A DNA stretch of 64,000 bases from positions 702,840-766,839 of the forward strand of contig NZ_SSHH01000002.1 in NCBI RefSeq assembly GCF_004965515.1, in the 5' to 3' direction. The translations under genes and the position numbers were made by a program. This DNA comes from Alteraurantiacibacter aquimixticola. Its GTDB lineage: Bacteria > Pseudomonadota > Alphaproteobacteria > Sphingomonadales > Sphingomonadaceae. The notes under the pieces were generated by a model. It worked only from the letters and a program-made list of their open reading frames with translations. It did no database searches and had not been told where the DNA came from. Below, in pieces: positions 28,327 to 36,345 of this stretch (its first letter is position 1; the number at the start of each line of letters is the position of its first letter).

Positions 28327-29487
28327 TCAGAGATTGCCGGCCTTGAGCTCTTCGTAAGCCCATTCGATCCACGGCAGCAGGCGGCGGATATCTTCCGCTT
28401 CCAGCGAGCCGCCGCACCAGATGCGCAGCGACGGCGGGGCATCGCGATAACCGTTGAAATCGTAGCCGATATCCATCTCTTCCAGCTTGGAAGCGATCTT
28501 CTTCGGAACGGCTGCCTTGTCCTCGTCAGACAGGCTGTCATACCACTCGCCCTGGAAGACCATGCAGACGCCGGTATTGGTCTGCTGCGCCGGGTCGGCA
28601 ACCATGTTGCGCATCCACGGCGTCGCTTCGATCCAGTCCTTGACGATCTTGGCATTGGCATCGGCGCGATCGAACATGGCCTGGCGACCGCCGATCGACT
28701 TCACCCATTCCAGCGCCGCGATGTAATCTTCGGTCGCCAGCATGGAAGGCGTGTTGATCGTGGCACCTTCGAAGATGCCGCGGTTGATCTTGTCGCCCTT
28801 CTTCAGGCGGAACAGCTTGGGCAGCGGCCATGCGGGATCGTAGCTTTCGATGCGTTCCACCGCCTTGGGGCTGAGGATCAGCATGCCGTGCTGCGCTTCG
28901 CCGCCCAGCACCTTCTGCCAGCTATAGGTGGTGGCATCGAGCTTCGACCAGTCCATCTCCATCGCGAAGACGGCGGAAGTGGCGTCGTTGATGGCCAGGC
29001 CTTCACGGCCCGGTGCGAGCCAATCGGTGTTTGCGATCTTCGCGCCGCTGGTCGTGCCGTTCCAGGTGAAGACGACATCGTTTTCCTGCGGGATCTGCGT
29101 CAGATCGGGAATTTCGCCGTAACCGGCATCCAGCACCTGCAGGTCTTTCAGCTTCAGCTGCTTGACCGCGTCCTGGATCCAGACGTTACCGAAGCTTTCC
29201 CACGCAGCGACGGTGGCCGGGCGCGCGCCCAGCATGGTCCACATCGCGCATTCCAGGGCACCCGTATCGGAACCCGGCATGATGCCGACCAGGTAATCGT
29301 CGGGAATGCCGAGCAGTTCCTTGGTCAGGTCGATCGCATACTTCAGGCGCCCCTTGGCATATTTGGAGCGGTGCGAACGGCCGAGGCTTTTGATGTCGAG
29401 CTTTTCGAGCGACCAGCCCGGAGGCTTGCAGGTGGGGCCGGACGAAAAGAAAGGGCGCTCCGGACGGAGCGTAGGTTCGGTAGTCAT
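28327..29487 (-). CDS. serC: Phosphoserine aminotransferase (Methanosarcina type)
   Basis: 386 residues. This is the PLP enzyme that transaminates 3-phosphohydroxypyruvate to phosphoserine. The PLP lysine is in TYSWQKVLGGEAQHGMLILSP; FSSGPTCKPPGWSLEKLD opens the protein and SGAKIANTDWL and IIPGSDT-like MPGSDTGALECAMW bind substrate and cofactor. This subtype is usual in alphaproteobacteria. ATG at 29487 is set by AAGGAG ten bases upstream; the frame extends further upstream but that part lies in the structured leader. Confidence 0.95.
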   Translation of the reverse strand: MTTEPTLRPERPFFSSGPTCKPPGWSLEKLDIKSLGRSHRSKYAKGRLKYAIDLTKELLGIPDDYLVGIMPGSDTGALECAMWTMLGARPATVAAWESFGNVWIQDAVKQLKLKDLQVLDAGYGEIPDLTQIPQENDVVFTWNGTTSGAKIANTDWLAPGREGLAINDATSAVFAMEMDWSKLDATTYSWQKVLGGEAQHGMLILSPKAVERIESYDPAWPLPKLFRLKKGDKINRGIFEGATINTPSMLATEDYIAALEWVKSIGGRQAMFDRADANAKIVKDWIEATPWMRNMVADPAQQTNTGVCMVFQGEWYDSLSDEDKAAVPKKIASKLEEMDIGYDFNGYRDAPPSLRIWCGGSLEAEDIRRLLPWIEWAYEELKAGNL

Positions 29488-29570
29488 ACTGTATTCTCTC
29501 CTTACAGAGAGCACGCGCGGCGTTGGGACCGCGTGGCCCGCCGGCGGCACTAGTGGCGCGGCGGACTTAG
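29488..29570 (-). promoter_or_regulatory. Structured leader of serC (candidate serC-type RNA motif)
   Basis: The serC leader is GC-rich with several possible stems, including GGGCC-ACGC-GGTCC, and ends in a compact element around the ribosome site. A conserved serC RNA motif has been described upstream of serC in alphaproteobacteria (established knowledge); I assign it by position and hairpin layout, without a covariance model. CTCTC/GAGAG (29496-29511) would pair part of the AAGGAGAG site, while CTGTA/TACAG would leave it in a loop. Confidence 0.45.
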
Positions 29571-29663
29571 TCAAGAAGCTTTGCAGTTTCAGCTGAAACG
29601 AGGCAGGCTGTTTACGCCTTGGGTTCGGCAAATATTAAGTATGTTTGCGTGAGACTGCACGCC

Positions 29664-30338
29664 ATGAAACGCTTCGCGGCCATCCTTATCGCATCGCTGC
29701 TGGCCAGCGGCTGTTCGGTCCTGCCCGAGTCGCAGGAACGGCGCAGCGCGAGCCCTGCCCCGGCGGCGCAGGCTCCCATCGCGCGGTCACCGGCGGCGGG
29801 CCAATGCCTGGCCGAGCTGGGACAGGCGGGCGCGCAATTCTCCGCCGTGCCTGACAGCTATACTGGTGAGGGATGCTCCACAATCGGCACGGTGCAGATG
29901 AGCGCGCTGCGCGGCGACAGCTCGACTCTGGCGGTGAGCAATATCGGGCCGGTGCAATGCGCCGTGGGGGCCGCCTTCGCAGCCTGGGCGCGCTTCGGCG
30001 TTGACCGCGCGGCGCAGCAATATCTGGGCGCGCGGCTGCAGCGGATCGAAACCTATGGCAGCTATGCCTGCCGTAATGTCGCGGGATCGGGACGCCGGTC
30101 CGCCCATGCCACTGCCGGGGCAATCGACATTGCCGCTTTCGTTCTAGAGGACGGGCGGCGCGTGTCGGTGGCGGAGGGCTGGCACGGTGGCAATTCGGCG
30201 GAACGTGAATTCCTCCGGGTTATCCAGCGCAGCGCATGCCGCCGCTTCGATACGGTACTGGGACCCGAATACGATGCCGCCCATCGCGACCATTTCCACC
30301 TGGAAGGCGTGATCGAGGGGAGTTCCTTCTGCCGCTAG
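29664..30338 (+). CDS. Extensin-like family lipoprotein (LAS-type metallopeptidase fold)
   Basis: 224 residues with lipobox LLASGC (C16) and a Ser/Ala/Pro-rich linker. The domain is the bacterial extensin-like C-terminal family: SYACRNVAGSGRRSAHATAGAIDIAAF and ... HRDHFHLEG. The His-x-x-x-x-x-x-Asp and H-x-H pattern matches zinc D,D-peptidases of the LAS group, so a cell-wall role is likely. A cysteine pair C-x-x-x ... C (CLAELGQ, EGCSTIG) may form a disulfide. It is divergent from serC. Confidence 0.82.
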   Translation: MKRFAAILIASLLASGCSVLPESQERRSASPAPAAQAPIARSPAAGQCLAELGQAGAQFSAVPDSYTGEGCSTIGTVQMSALRGDSSTLAVSNIGPVQCAVGAAFAAWARFGVDRAAQQYLGARLQRIETYGSYACRNVAGSGRRSAHATAGAIDIAAFVLEDGRRVSVAEGWHGGNSAEREFLRVIQRSACRRFDTVLGPEYDAAHRDHFHLEGVIEGSSFCR

Positions 30339-30362
30339 CGATTGCGGGCGTACTCGCCTCGC

Positions 30363-31037
30363 TCAAGCGCCAGTTTGTCCGATGCGCTGGACATCTTGCG
30401 CATCTTCTTCGTCCGCGACCTGGGGACGCTCTTCGCGAAAGTCGGCTTCCAGCCGCAGGCGCACGGCCTCCGCGGCATGGCTGGCGCCCAGCTTGTCCAT
30501 CATGTTGGCGCGGTGGATTTCCACCGTGCGCGGGCTGATTTCCAGCGCCCGGGCTATTGCCTTGTTCGAGCAGCCTTCGCTGAGCCAGTCGAGCACTTCG
30601 CGCTCGCGGCGAGAGAGGGTGCCGATCCGCTGGCGTGCTTCGACAAGGCGGCGGCGCGCCTCTGCATGGCGGCCGGCATCTTCCAGCACGCGGGTGGCCA
30701 TGCGGGCGAATTCTTCCTTCGTCAGCGGGAGGCGCAGGTAATCGAGCGCGCCGGCGCGGATCGCCTGCACGACCTCGTCGACGTCCGGCGTATGCGAGGC
30801 GGCCACAACGGGCAGCCATATACCAGCATTGCTAAGCCGTTCGAGCAGGCGGTCCATGCCCAGGGCAAGCACGTCCCCGCAGGCGATGATCACGCCGTCT
30901 GAAGGTCCGACCGCCAGCAATTCGGCAAAGTCGGAATAGACTTCGGCATGATGACCGAGATCGAAGGCAAGGCGGGCCTGTTCGGCCCTGAGGCGGCTGT
31001 CGCCACCGGCGATGTGAAGTTTGAGGCGCTGTTCCAT
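30363..31037 (-). CDS. LuxR/FixJ-type response regulator with an atypical receiver domain
   Basis: 224 residues: a receiver-like domain (about 1-125) and a LuxR-type helix-turn-helix (LSRREREVLDWLSEGCSNKAIARALEISPRTVEIHRANMM, split here as two motifs) near residue 140-200. D55, in ACGDVLALGMD, aligns with the phosphoacceptor. However only one of the acidic pair is present (GGD13), the switch Ser/Thr is unclear and the conserved lysine is replaced (YLRLPLT instead of KP). Phosphorylation may therefore be weak or absent. No histidine kinase is next to it. Confidence 0.82.
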   Translation of the reverse strand: MEQRLKLHIAGGDSRLRAEQARLAFDLGHHAEVYSDFAELLAVGPSDGVIIACGDVLALGMDRLLERLSNAGIWLPVVAASHTPDVDEVVQAIRAGALDYLRLPLTKEEFARMATRVLEDAGRHAEARRRLVEARQRIGTLSRREREVLDWLSEGCSNKAIARALEISPRTVEIHRANMMDKLGASHAAEAVRLRLEADFREERPQVADEEDAQDVQRIGQTGA

Positions 31038-31185
31038 GGCTCAGATTCCTGAACCCAAGCGGATCGCGACGCGAGCCGGACAAGAACCGAAACCAAGCAA
31101 TTTTACGTGGGAGTTGTGGTGCGACCCGCAGAAATCCATGCTGAAATTCCATCCAAACCGGAGTGAACTTCAGGATTTGCCCTTA

Positions 31186-31244
31186 GGTGGTTACCTCTTA
31201 GTAACCATATACCTATGGATTAATACCTATATCCCAATGGGATA
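31186..31244. promoter_or_regulatory. AT-rich region with two inverted repeats upstream of the LuxR-type gene
   Basis: GGTTAC-CTCTTA-GTAACC (31189-31206) and TATCCCA-A-TGGGATA (31230-31244) are perfect inverted repeats within an AT-rich stretch. They lie 150-207 bases upstream of the regulator and just downstream of the Anbu gene 3' end. Operators for the regulator itself or for a distant factor are plausible. Confidence 0.5.
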
Positions 31245-31325
31245 AGGTAGGCACGACTCGATAGAAGGCGCGCGAACATGGCTGCCGGCTGGCCGGACGA
31301 CGGTCCAGTCGCCCTCCAGGCAGGA

Positions 31326-32075
31326 TCAGTCCGTCTTCTGGTAGAAGCTGTAATTGGGCAGCGAATGAAATGCCGTCTTCAGCGCATCGCCCCAGCTTGA
31401 GGAGATGGAATCGAAATAGGGATCGGCATGTTCGATCCGTCGTTCGTGCTTGGGCTCGAACGTATCCGCCTCGATCACCATCAGGTCCAGCGGCAGGCCG
31501 ACCGAGAGGTTCGCCTTCAGCGTGGAATCGAAGCTGACCATCAGCAGCTTCACCGCATCCTCGAAACTCATATGGCGGTCGTAGCCGCGGATCAGGATCG
31601 GGCGGCCGTATTTGGTCTCCCCGATCTGGAAGAAGGGCGTGTCGAAGCTCGCTTCGATGAAATTGCCTTCGGGGTAGATCAGGAACAGGCGCGGCTCCAT
31701 TCCGGCGATCTGACCGGCGACGATGATGCTGGCGGTGAAGCGGTTGCTTGCGGTGGGGCCATTGTCTTCCTGCGTCGCCTGCACCGTCTCGCGCAGCAGC
31801 TTGCCGACTTCGACCGCGACCTGGAACATGGTGGGCAGTTCCAGCAGCGAATTCTGGCGCTCGCTGGGCGCCTTGTTGCGCTCCTCCAGCTTGCTGATCA
31901 CCGCCTGCGTGGTGGCAAGGTTGCCCGCCGTCATTACCGAGATGACGCGGTTGCCCGGGATGCTCCAGTGGAACATCTTGCGGAAGACGGAGATGTTATC
32001 GACGCCCGAATTTGTGCGGGTGTCGCTCATCAACACCAGCCCCTTGTCCAGCATCATTCCAACGCAATAGGTCAT
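31326..32075 (-). CDS. Anbu-type proteasome-like peptidase
   Basis: 249 residues of the Ntn-hydrolase fold, matching Anbu (ancestral beta subunit; also called BPH). It starts MTYCVG, so after Met removal Thr1 is the nucleophile. D17 (SDTRTNSGVD) and K32 (VFRKMF) sit at the usual active-site spacing. The ending YSFYQKTD differs from proteasome beta subunits. Anbu proteins assemble into open rings or helices and are often encoded with transglutaminase, alpha-E and ATP-grasp genes, exactly as here. No ATPase or ubiquitin-like tag gene is in the window. Fourth gene of the operon. Confidence 0.93.
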   Translation of the reverse strand: MTYCVGMMLDKGLVLMSDTRTNSGVDNISVFRKMFHWSIPGNRVISVMTAGNLATTQAVISKLEERNKAPSERQNSLLELPTMFQVAVEVGKLLRETVQATQEDNGPTASNRFTASIIVAGQIAGMEPRLFLIYPEGNFIEASFDTPFFQIGETKYGRPILIRGYDRHMSFEDAVKLLMVSFDSTLKANLSVGLPLDLMVIEADTFEPKHERRIEHADPYFDSISSSWGDALKTAFHSLPNYSFYQKTD

Positions 32076-32136
32076 GATCGAGTATTCGTTAGCCCAAGTG
32101 AGTTAAGATTCGCAGCGGCGAGCGCCATGGGCGGCC

Positions 32137-32952
32137 TTACTGTTCCACCATCTGCTGTTCCACCGCCAAATCGACATGCAGGTCCTCGGTCACGGCGCCG
32201 AAGCTGATTCCGGTAATCGGCGCCGCATCGCGATAGTCGCGGCCGGTGGCAACGCGCACATAGCGCGGATCGGGGCTGATCTGGTTGGAAATGTCGAAAC
32301 CGACCCAGCCCAGCCCCTGCACCCAGGCTTCCGCCCAGGCATGCGTCGCTTCCTGCTCTATCCGGTCGTTCATCATCAGATAGCCGCTGACATAGCGTGC
32401 GGGGATTTCCAGCGCGCGGGCAGCGGCGATGAAGATATGCGCATGGTCCTGGCACACGCCGCCGCCATCGGCCACCGCCTCTTCAGCGGTGGTATGCACA
32501 TGGGTGACGTCGGTATCGTAATCCACCGCCTCACGGATAACGGCGGAGAGCCGGTGCAGCGTGGCGACCATGCCCTCATCGCTGCGCTCCACCTTGCCGA
32601 TCAGTTCGCGAATATTCGCTCCCGGTTCGGTCAGCCTGGTGGTGCCAAGGAAGGCCCAGAGCGGCATGTGCCCGGCATGATGGCCGATCACCCCGGCATA
32701 ATCCTCCGTATCGACGGTCCCCTTGCAGGAAACCACGACTTCCTTCACGCCTTCCTCTACCGACACCAGCGTGACGTGATTGACGTTCTGGTCATCATAG
32801 GACAGCTCCTCGCGCGCGCCCTTATATTCCATCGTCCAGTCGAGGACCTTCTGCCCCTGCGTCTCCTTCGGCGCCAGGCGCAGGCGCTGGATGCCATGCG
32901 CGACCGGTTCGGCGAATTTGTAGCGGGTGGTGTGGCGAATGGAGAGGCGCAT
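32137..32952 (-). CDS. Transglutaminase-like protein of the Anbu operon
   Basis: 271 residues. It has an N-terminal beta domain (MRLSIRHTTRYKFAEPV) and a papain-like transglutaminase core with the full triad: C167 in GGGVCQDHAHIF, H204 in ATHAWAEAWV and D220 in WVGFDISN. Such proteins are usually proteases or peptide-bond-forming/breaking enzymes in bacteria. It sits between the alpha-E gene (18 bases) and the Anbu gene (61 bases). Iyer and colleagues predicted this protein set to make and process a peptide modification; the target is unknown. Confidence 0.93.
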   Translation of the reverse strand: MRLSIRHTTRYKFAEPVAHGIQRLRLAPKETQGQKVLDWTMEYKGAREELSYDDQNVNHVTLVSVEEGVKEVVVSCKGTVDTEDYAGVIGHHAGHMPLWAFLGTTRLTEPGANIRELIGKVERSDEGMVATLHRLSAVIREAVDYDTDVTHVHTTAEEAVADGGGVCQDHAHIFIAAARALEIPARYVSGYLMMNDRIEQEATHAWAEAWVQGLGWVGFDISNQISPDPRYVRVATGRDYRDAAPITGISFGAVTEDLHVDLAVEQQMVEQ

Positions 32953-32970
32953 GATCAGGTGTCCAGTGCT

Positions 32971-33954
32971 TCAGGAAACGAAGCGGTAATCCTCCGCAAT
33001 GGCCGAGGCGATGCTCGCATTCCCGCCAATGAAATCGAGCAGGAATTCGTGCAGGCCCTGGTCGAAAATGTCCTCCACCGACTTGCCCGTCAGCTGCTGG
33101 TCGGCGATGCGCATCGCTTCATGCGCACTTCCTTCCTTGCCATGCAGGCGGGATAGCGCGGAGAGGTTCTCGCGCATGGCGGAGTAGCAGAAGGCGAGGC
33201 TGCGCGGGAAGCGTTCGTCGAGGATCAGGAAGTCGGCGATCGATCGCGCATCCATGCGCCCGGCATTGAGCCAGCGATAAGCGCGCTCCGCCGAAAGCGA
33301 GCGCAGGACATTGTCCCACTGCCCGGTGTCTAGCGCGGTGCCGACATAAGCGAGCGAAGGCAGCAGCAGATAATACTTCACATCGAGGATACGCGCCGTG
33401 TTGTCCGCCCGCTCCAGGAAAGTGCCGGCGCGCGCGAAGCTGTATGTCTCGTTGCGCAGCATTGAACCATGGGTGGCCCCGCGCGCCAGCGAGCTCTCGC
33501 GCCGGATCGCGCCAAGCGCGGTGTTGAGATTGCTCTCCCGCACCGGACGGGCGAGGAGGTCGCACAGCGTCATCCAGCCTTCATTGATCGCTTCCCACAC
33601 TTCCAGCGTGATCGCCGATCGGCAGGCACGGGCATTGGTACGCGCGCGTTCGAACATCGACAGCACGCTTTCCGGATTGTTCTTCGACCGCAGCACGAAA
33701 TCGCACACATGCGCGCCGGTATAATCGTCATAATGCTCGTCATAGCCGGTGCGCAGGCCGAGCGTGGTGAGAACGGAGCGCCATTCCTCACTCGCTTCAT
33801 CCACCCCGCGGGTCAGCGCCATGCGATGCCCGGCAGCCAGCAGGCGCGCGGTGTTCTCGGCCCGCTCGAGATAGCGGTACATCCAGAAGATACCGTTGGC
33901 GACGCGCCCCAGCATCGGCTTTTCGATGGCGAAGGTGATATCCTGATCAGTCAT
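32971..33954 (-). CDS. Alpha-E domain protein of the Anbu operon
   Basis: 327 residues, almost wholly alpha-helical. It starts with MLGRVANGIFWMYRYLERAENTARLL (after a short N-terminus) and contains HGSMLRNETYSFARAGTFLERADNTARIL, an internal repeat of the ERA/DNTAR helix. This is the alpha-E domain (DUF403) found only with permuted ATP-grasp and transglutaminase genes. It may serve as scaffold or carrier for the synthetase. It overlaps the ATP-grasp gene by eight bases. Confidence 0.93.
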   Translation of the reverse strand: MTDQDITFAIEKPMLGRVANGIFWMYRYLERAENTARLLAAGHRMALTRGVDEASEEWRSVLTTLGLRTGYDEHYDDYTGAHVCDFVLRSKNNPESVLSMFERARTNARACRSAITLEVWEAINEGWMTLCDLLARPVRESNLNTALGAIRRESSLARGATHGSMLRNETYSFARAGTFLERADNTARILDVKYYLLLPSLAYVGTALDTGQWDNVLRSLSAERAYRWLNAGRMDARSIADFLILDERFPRSLAFCYSAMRENLSALSRLHGKEGSAHEAMRIADQQLTGKSVEDIFDQGLHEFLLDFIGGNASIASAIAEDYRFVS

Positions 33955-35377
33955 CGAGCACCCAGCTATCCTTGGTGCCGCCGCCCTGGCTGGAATTGAC
34001 CACGAGCGATCCCTTCTTCAGCGCCACTCGCGTCAGCCCGCCAGGCGTGATGTCGATCCCCTCTGGCGAGCAGAGCACGAAGGGTCTGAGGTCCACATGG
34101 CGCGGCGCGAGTCCGGCCCTGGTGAAGATCGGACAGGTCGAGAGCGCAAGCGTGGGCTGGGCGATATAGTTTTCCGGCATCGCTTCCAGCTTTGCGCGAA
34201 AAGCACGCACTTCCTTCTTGCTGGCGGTCGGGCCGATCAGCATGCCGTAGCCGCCCGATCCGTGGACTTCCTTGACCACCAGCTCCTCAAGGTTGTCGAG
34301 GACGTATTTCAGGCTGTCGGGATCGGCGCAGCGCCAGGTGTCCACATTGGGCAGCAGCGCCTTCTCGCCGGTATAGAATTCGACGATCTCCGGCATGAAG
34401 GAATAGATCGCCTTGTCGTCCGCCACACCGGTTCCAGGCGCATTGGCAATGGTGATATTCCCCGCGCGATAGACGTCCATGATGCCGGGAATGCCCAGCA
34501 CGCTGTCGGGGTTGAAGGTCAGCGGGTCGAGATATTCGTCGTCCACCCGGCGATAGAGCACGTCGATCGGGCGGAAGCCGTCGGTGGTGCGCATCTGCAC
34601 CTTGCCGCCGACCACGCGCAGATCGCTACCCTCGACCAGTTCGGCACCCATCTGGTCGGCGAGAAAGGCGTGTTCGAAATAGGCCGAATTGAAGATGCCA
34701 GGGGTCAGCACCGCGATGCTGGGCTTGCTGCCCGCTCCCTCCGGCGCGCAGGCCGCAAGGCTGGTCGCAAGGCGGCGCGGGTAGTTGGAGACCGGCTGAA
34801 CCTTTATGCGCGTAAACAGCTCGGGGAACATGGCCATCATCGTCTCGCGGTTTTCCAGCATGTAGGAAACGCCGCTGGGCGTGCGGGCATTGTCTTCCAG
34901 CACCATGAACTCGTCCGGACCGGTGCGGACCAGATCGATACCGGTGATGTGGGTGTAAACGCCGCCGGGCGGGCTGAAGCCAACCATTTCCGGCAGCCAG
35001 GCGGCATTGTTGCGGAACAGGCGTTCCGGCAGCCGACCAGAGCGGATGATTTCCTGCCGGTGATAGAGATCGTGCATGAAGGCGTTGAGCGCCCTCACCC
35101 GCTGTTCGATCCCGCGCGACAACCGCCGCCATTCGCTGCCGGTGATGATCCGCGGCACCATGTCGAAGGGGATCAGCCGCTCCTCGGCATCGTCATCGCC
35201 ATAGACGTTGAAGGTGATGCCGGTTCGGCGGAAGAAGCTCTCCGCCTCGCTATCCTTGCGCCGCATCAGCGCCGGATCCTGCTCCTCAAGCCACTCCTGG
35301 TAGCCGCGGTAGGCCGGCCGGACGCTTCCGTCGGCCCGGTGCATTTCGTCAAACTTGTCGCTGGTCGCGCTGCTCAA
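33947..35377 (-). CDS. Circularly permuted type 2 ATP-grasp protein
   Basis: 476 residues of the circularly permuted ATP-grasp family. Motifs are RIITGSEWRRLSRGIEQRVRALNAF, DLVRTGPDEFMVLEDNARTPSGVSY (Mg/ATP binding acid residues), VLTPGIFNSAYFEHAFLADQMG, and LVVKEVHGSGGYGMLIGP, the phosphate-binding loop. Members are predicted to join an amine to a carboxyl group, making peptide or amide bonds. The start is TTG at 35377 with AAAGGTGA just upstream; the next ATG (MHRADGSV) is 33 bases in. First gene of the operon; a palindrome lies 20-33 bases upstream. Confidence 0.93.
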   Translation of the reverse strand: MSSATSDKFDEMHRADGSVRPAYRGYQEWLEEQDPALMRRKDSEAESFFRRTGITFNVYGDDDAEERLIPFDMVPRIITGSEWRRLSRGIEQRVRALNAFMHDLYHRQEIIRSGRLPERLFRNNAAWLPEMVGFSPPGGVYTHITGIDLVRTGPDEFMVLEDNARTPSGVSYMLENRETMMAMFPELFTRIKVQPVSNYPRRLATSLAACAPEGAGSKPSIAVLTPGIFNSAYFEHAFLADQMGAELVEGSDLRVVGGKVQMRTTDGFRPIDVLYRRVDDEYLDPLTFNPDSVLGIPGIMDVYRAGNITIANAPGTGVADDKAIYSFMPEIVEFYTGEKALLPNVDTWRCADPDSLKYVLDNLEELVVKEVHGSGGYGMLIGPTASKKEVRAFRAKLEAMPENYIAQPTLALSTCPIFTRAGLAPRHVDLRPFVLCSPEGIDITPGGLTRVALKKGSLVVNSSQGGGTKDSWVLDD

Positions 35378-35396
35378 TCGTCACCTTTGTGTTGCG

Positions 35397-35410
35397 GTGC
35401 AACATTGCAC
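35397..35410. promoter_or_regulatory. 14-bp palindrome upstream of the Anbu operon
   Basis: GTGCAA-CA-TTGCAC is a perfect inverted repeat just upstream of the ATP-grasp start, overlapping a second small one, GTTGC-GGT-GCAAC. Position between the alpha/beta-hydrolase stop and the operon start fits an operator. Confidence 0.5.
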
Positions 35411-35451
35411 GATTGGCAAGCCCCGCCAACCCCGTTTGCAATACCAAAGGT

Positions 35452-36246
35452 TCAGGAGCGTTCGAGTTCCGCCGCGACCGCCAGAATAGCTTCGGCCGAG
35501 TTGGAAAAGCCCATATGCGAACAGCGCAGGGCGATCGCACGGTCGCGCTCGCCCACACAGCCGCAGGCGCTGCGTGCCGCCACCACGCCGTCGCGCGGGC
35601 TCCACAGCGCCACGGTCTCCACCGGCGGTTTTTCGTTGAGGCGTGCTTCGACCGGCGGCTTCTCCACCGAATGGCCGGTGATCAGCTGGTAGATGCGCCA
35701 GACATTGTTCGAATAGGGCGTGTGGCTGAAGGGCGATCCCATGGTCACGACCTTTTCCACCAGCTGCGGATGGCGCTTGGCAATCTCGCGCGCGAAGATG
35801 CCACCAAGGCTCCAGCCGACCAGCACGACTTCCTGGCCATAGCGTTCATGCACCGCGGCGACGCGGCGGGAGAGGAATTCGAAATTCTCCTCCGTCGGGC
35901 CGAAATTATAGCCCATGCCCCACCGCTTAACCTTGTGGCCCGCTTCCTCCAGCTTCCGCGCCATGTAGCGCATGCGCAGCGGATGGGTGGCAAAGCCCGG
36001 CAGCAGGATCACCACCTTGCGGGTGGCGGCCGCCGGCACCTGCAGCGGAGCGCGGGTGTGGCGCAGGATCGGCTCGAAAAATGCGCCCGATTCCGCCAGG
36101 AACAGGCCAATCGGGGGCCGCGCCGCATTGTACGGCGCCTGGCTGCGCAGCAATTGCGCGCGGCGACGCGTGCCGTCGCCCAGCGCCGCGAGCTTGTCGG
36201 CCAGCGCCCGGGCGGGAGTGGTATATTTCAATTTCGCGACGTTCAT
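35452..36246 (-). CDS. Alpha/beta-hydrolase
   Basis: 264 residues, no signal peptide. KVVILLPGFATHPLRMRYMARKLEEAGHKV is the first strand and oxyanion region, VGWSLGGIFAREIA the nucleophile elbow (GWSLGG) and a C-terminal histidine is in CSHMGF. It resembles esterases/lipases of the PHB-depolymerase or acyltransferase-like type, but the substrate is not clear. The translation start at 36246 has no evident ribosome site. It lies upstream of the Anbu operon in the same direction, separated by the palindrome region. Confidence 0.8.
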   Translation of the reverse strand: MNVAKLKYTTPARALADKLAALGDGTRRRAQLLRSQAPYNAARPPIGLFLAESGAFFEPILRHTRAPLQVPAAATRKVVILLPGFATHPLRMRYMARKLEEAGHKVKRWGMGYNFGPTEENFEFLSRRVAAVHERYGQEVVLVGWSLGGIFAREIAKRHPQLVEKVVTMGSPFSHTPYSNNVWRIYQLITGHSVEKPPVEARLNEKPPVETVALWSPRDGVVAARSACGCVGERDRAIALRCSHMGFSNSAEAILAVAAELERS

Positions 36247-36345
36247 AATGATACTGTAACACAACTGACTTGTTGTGCCAGCAACGCGTTCAGGCGGTCA
36301 TATTTCCGCCTCTTATCGCCCGGATCGCTCAGTACGTCGCAGCTT

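Noticed and set aside
26310-29553. Very long plus-strand open frames opposite hisZ, serA and serC
   Set aside because: They are mirror products of GC-rich third positions; the minus-strand genes have full motifs and ribosome sites.
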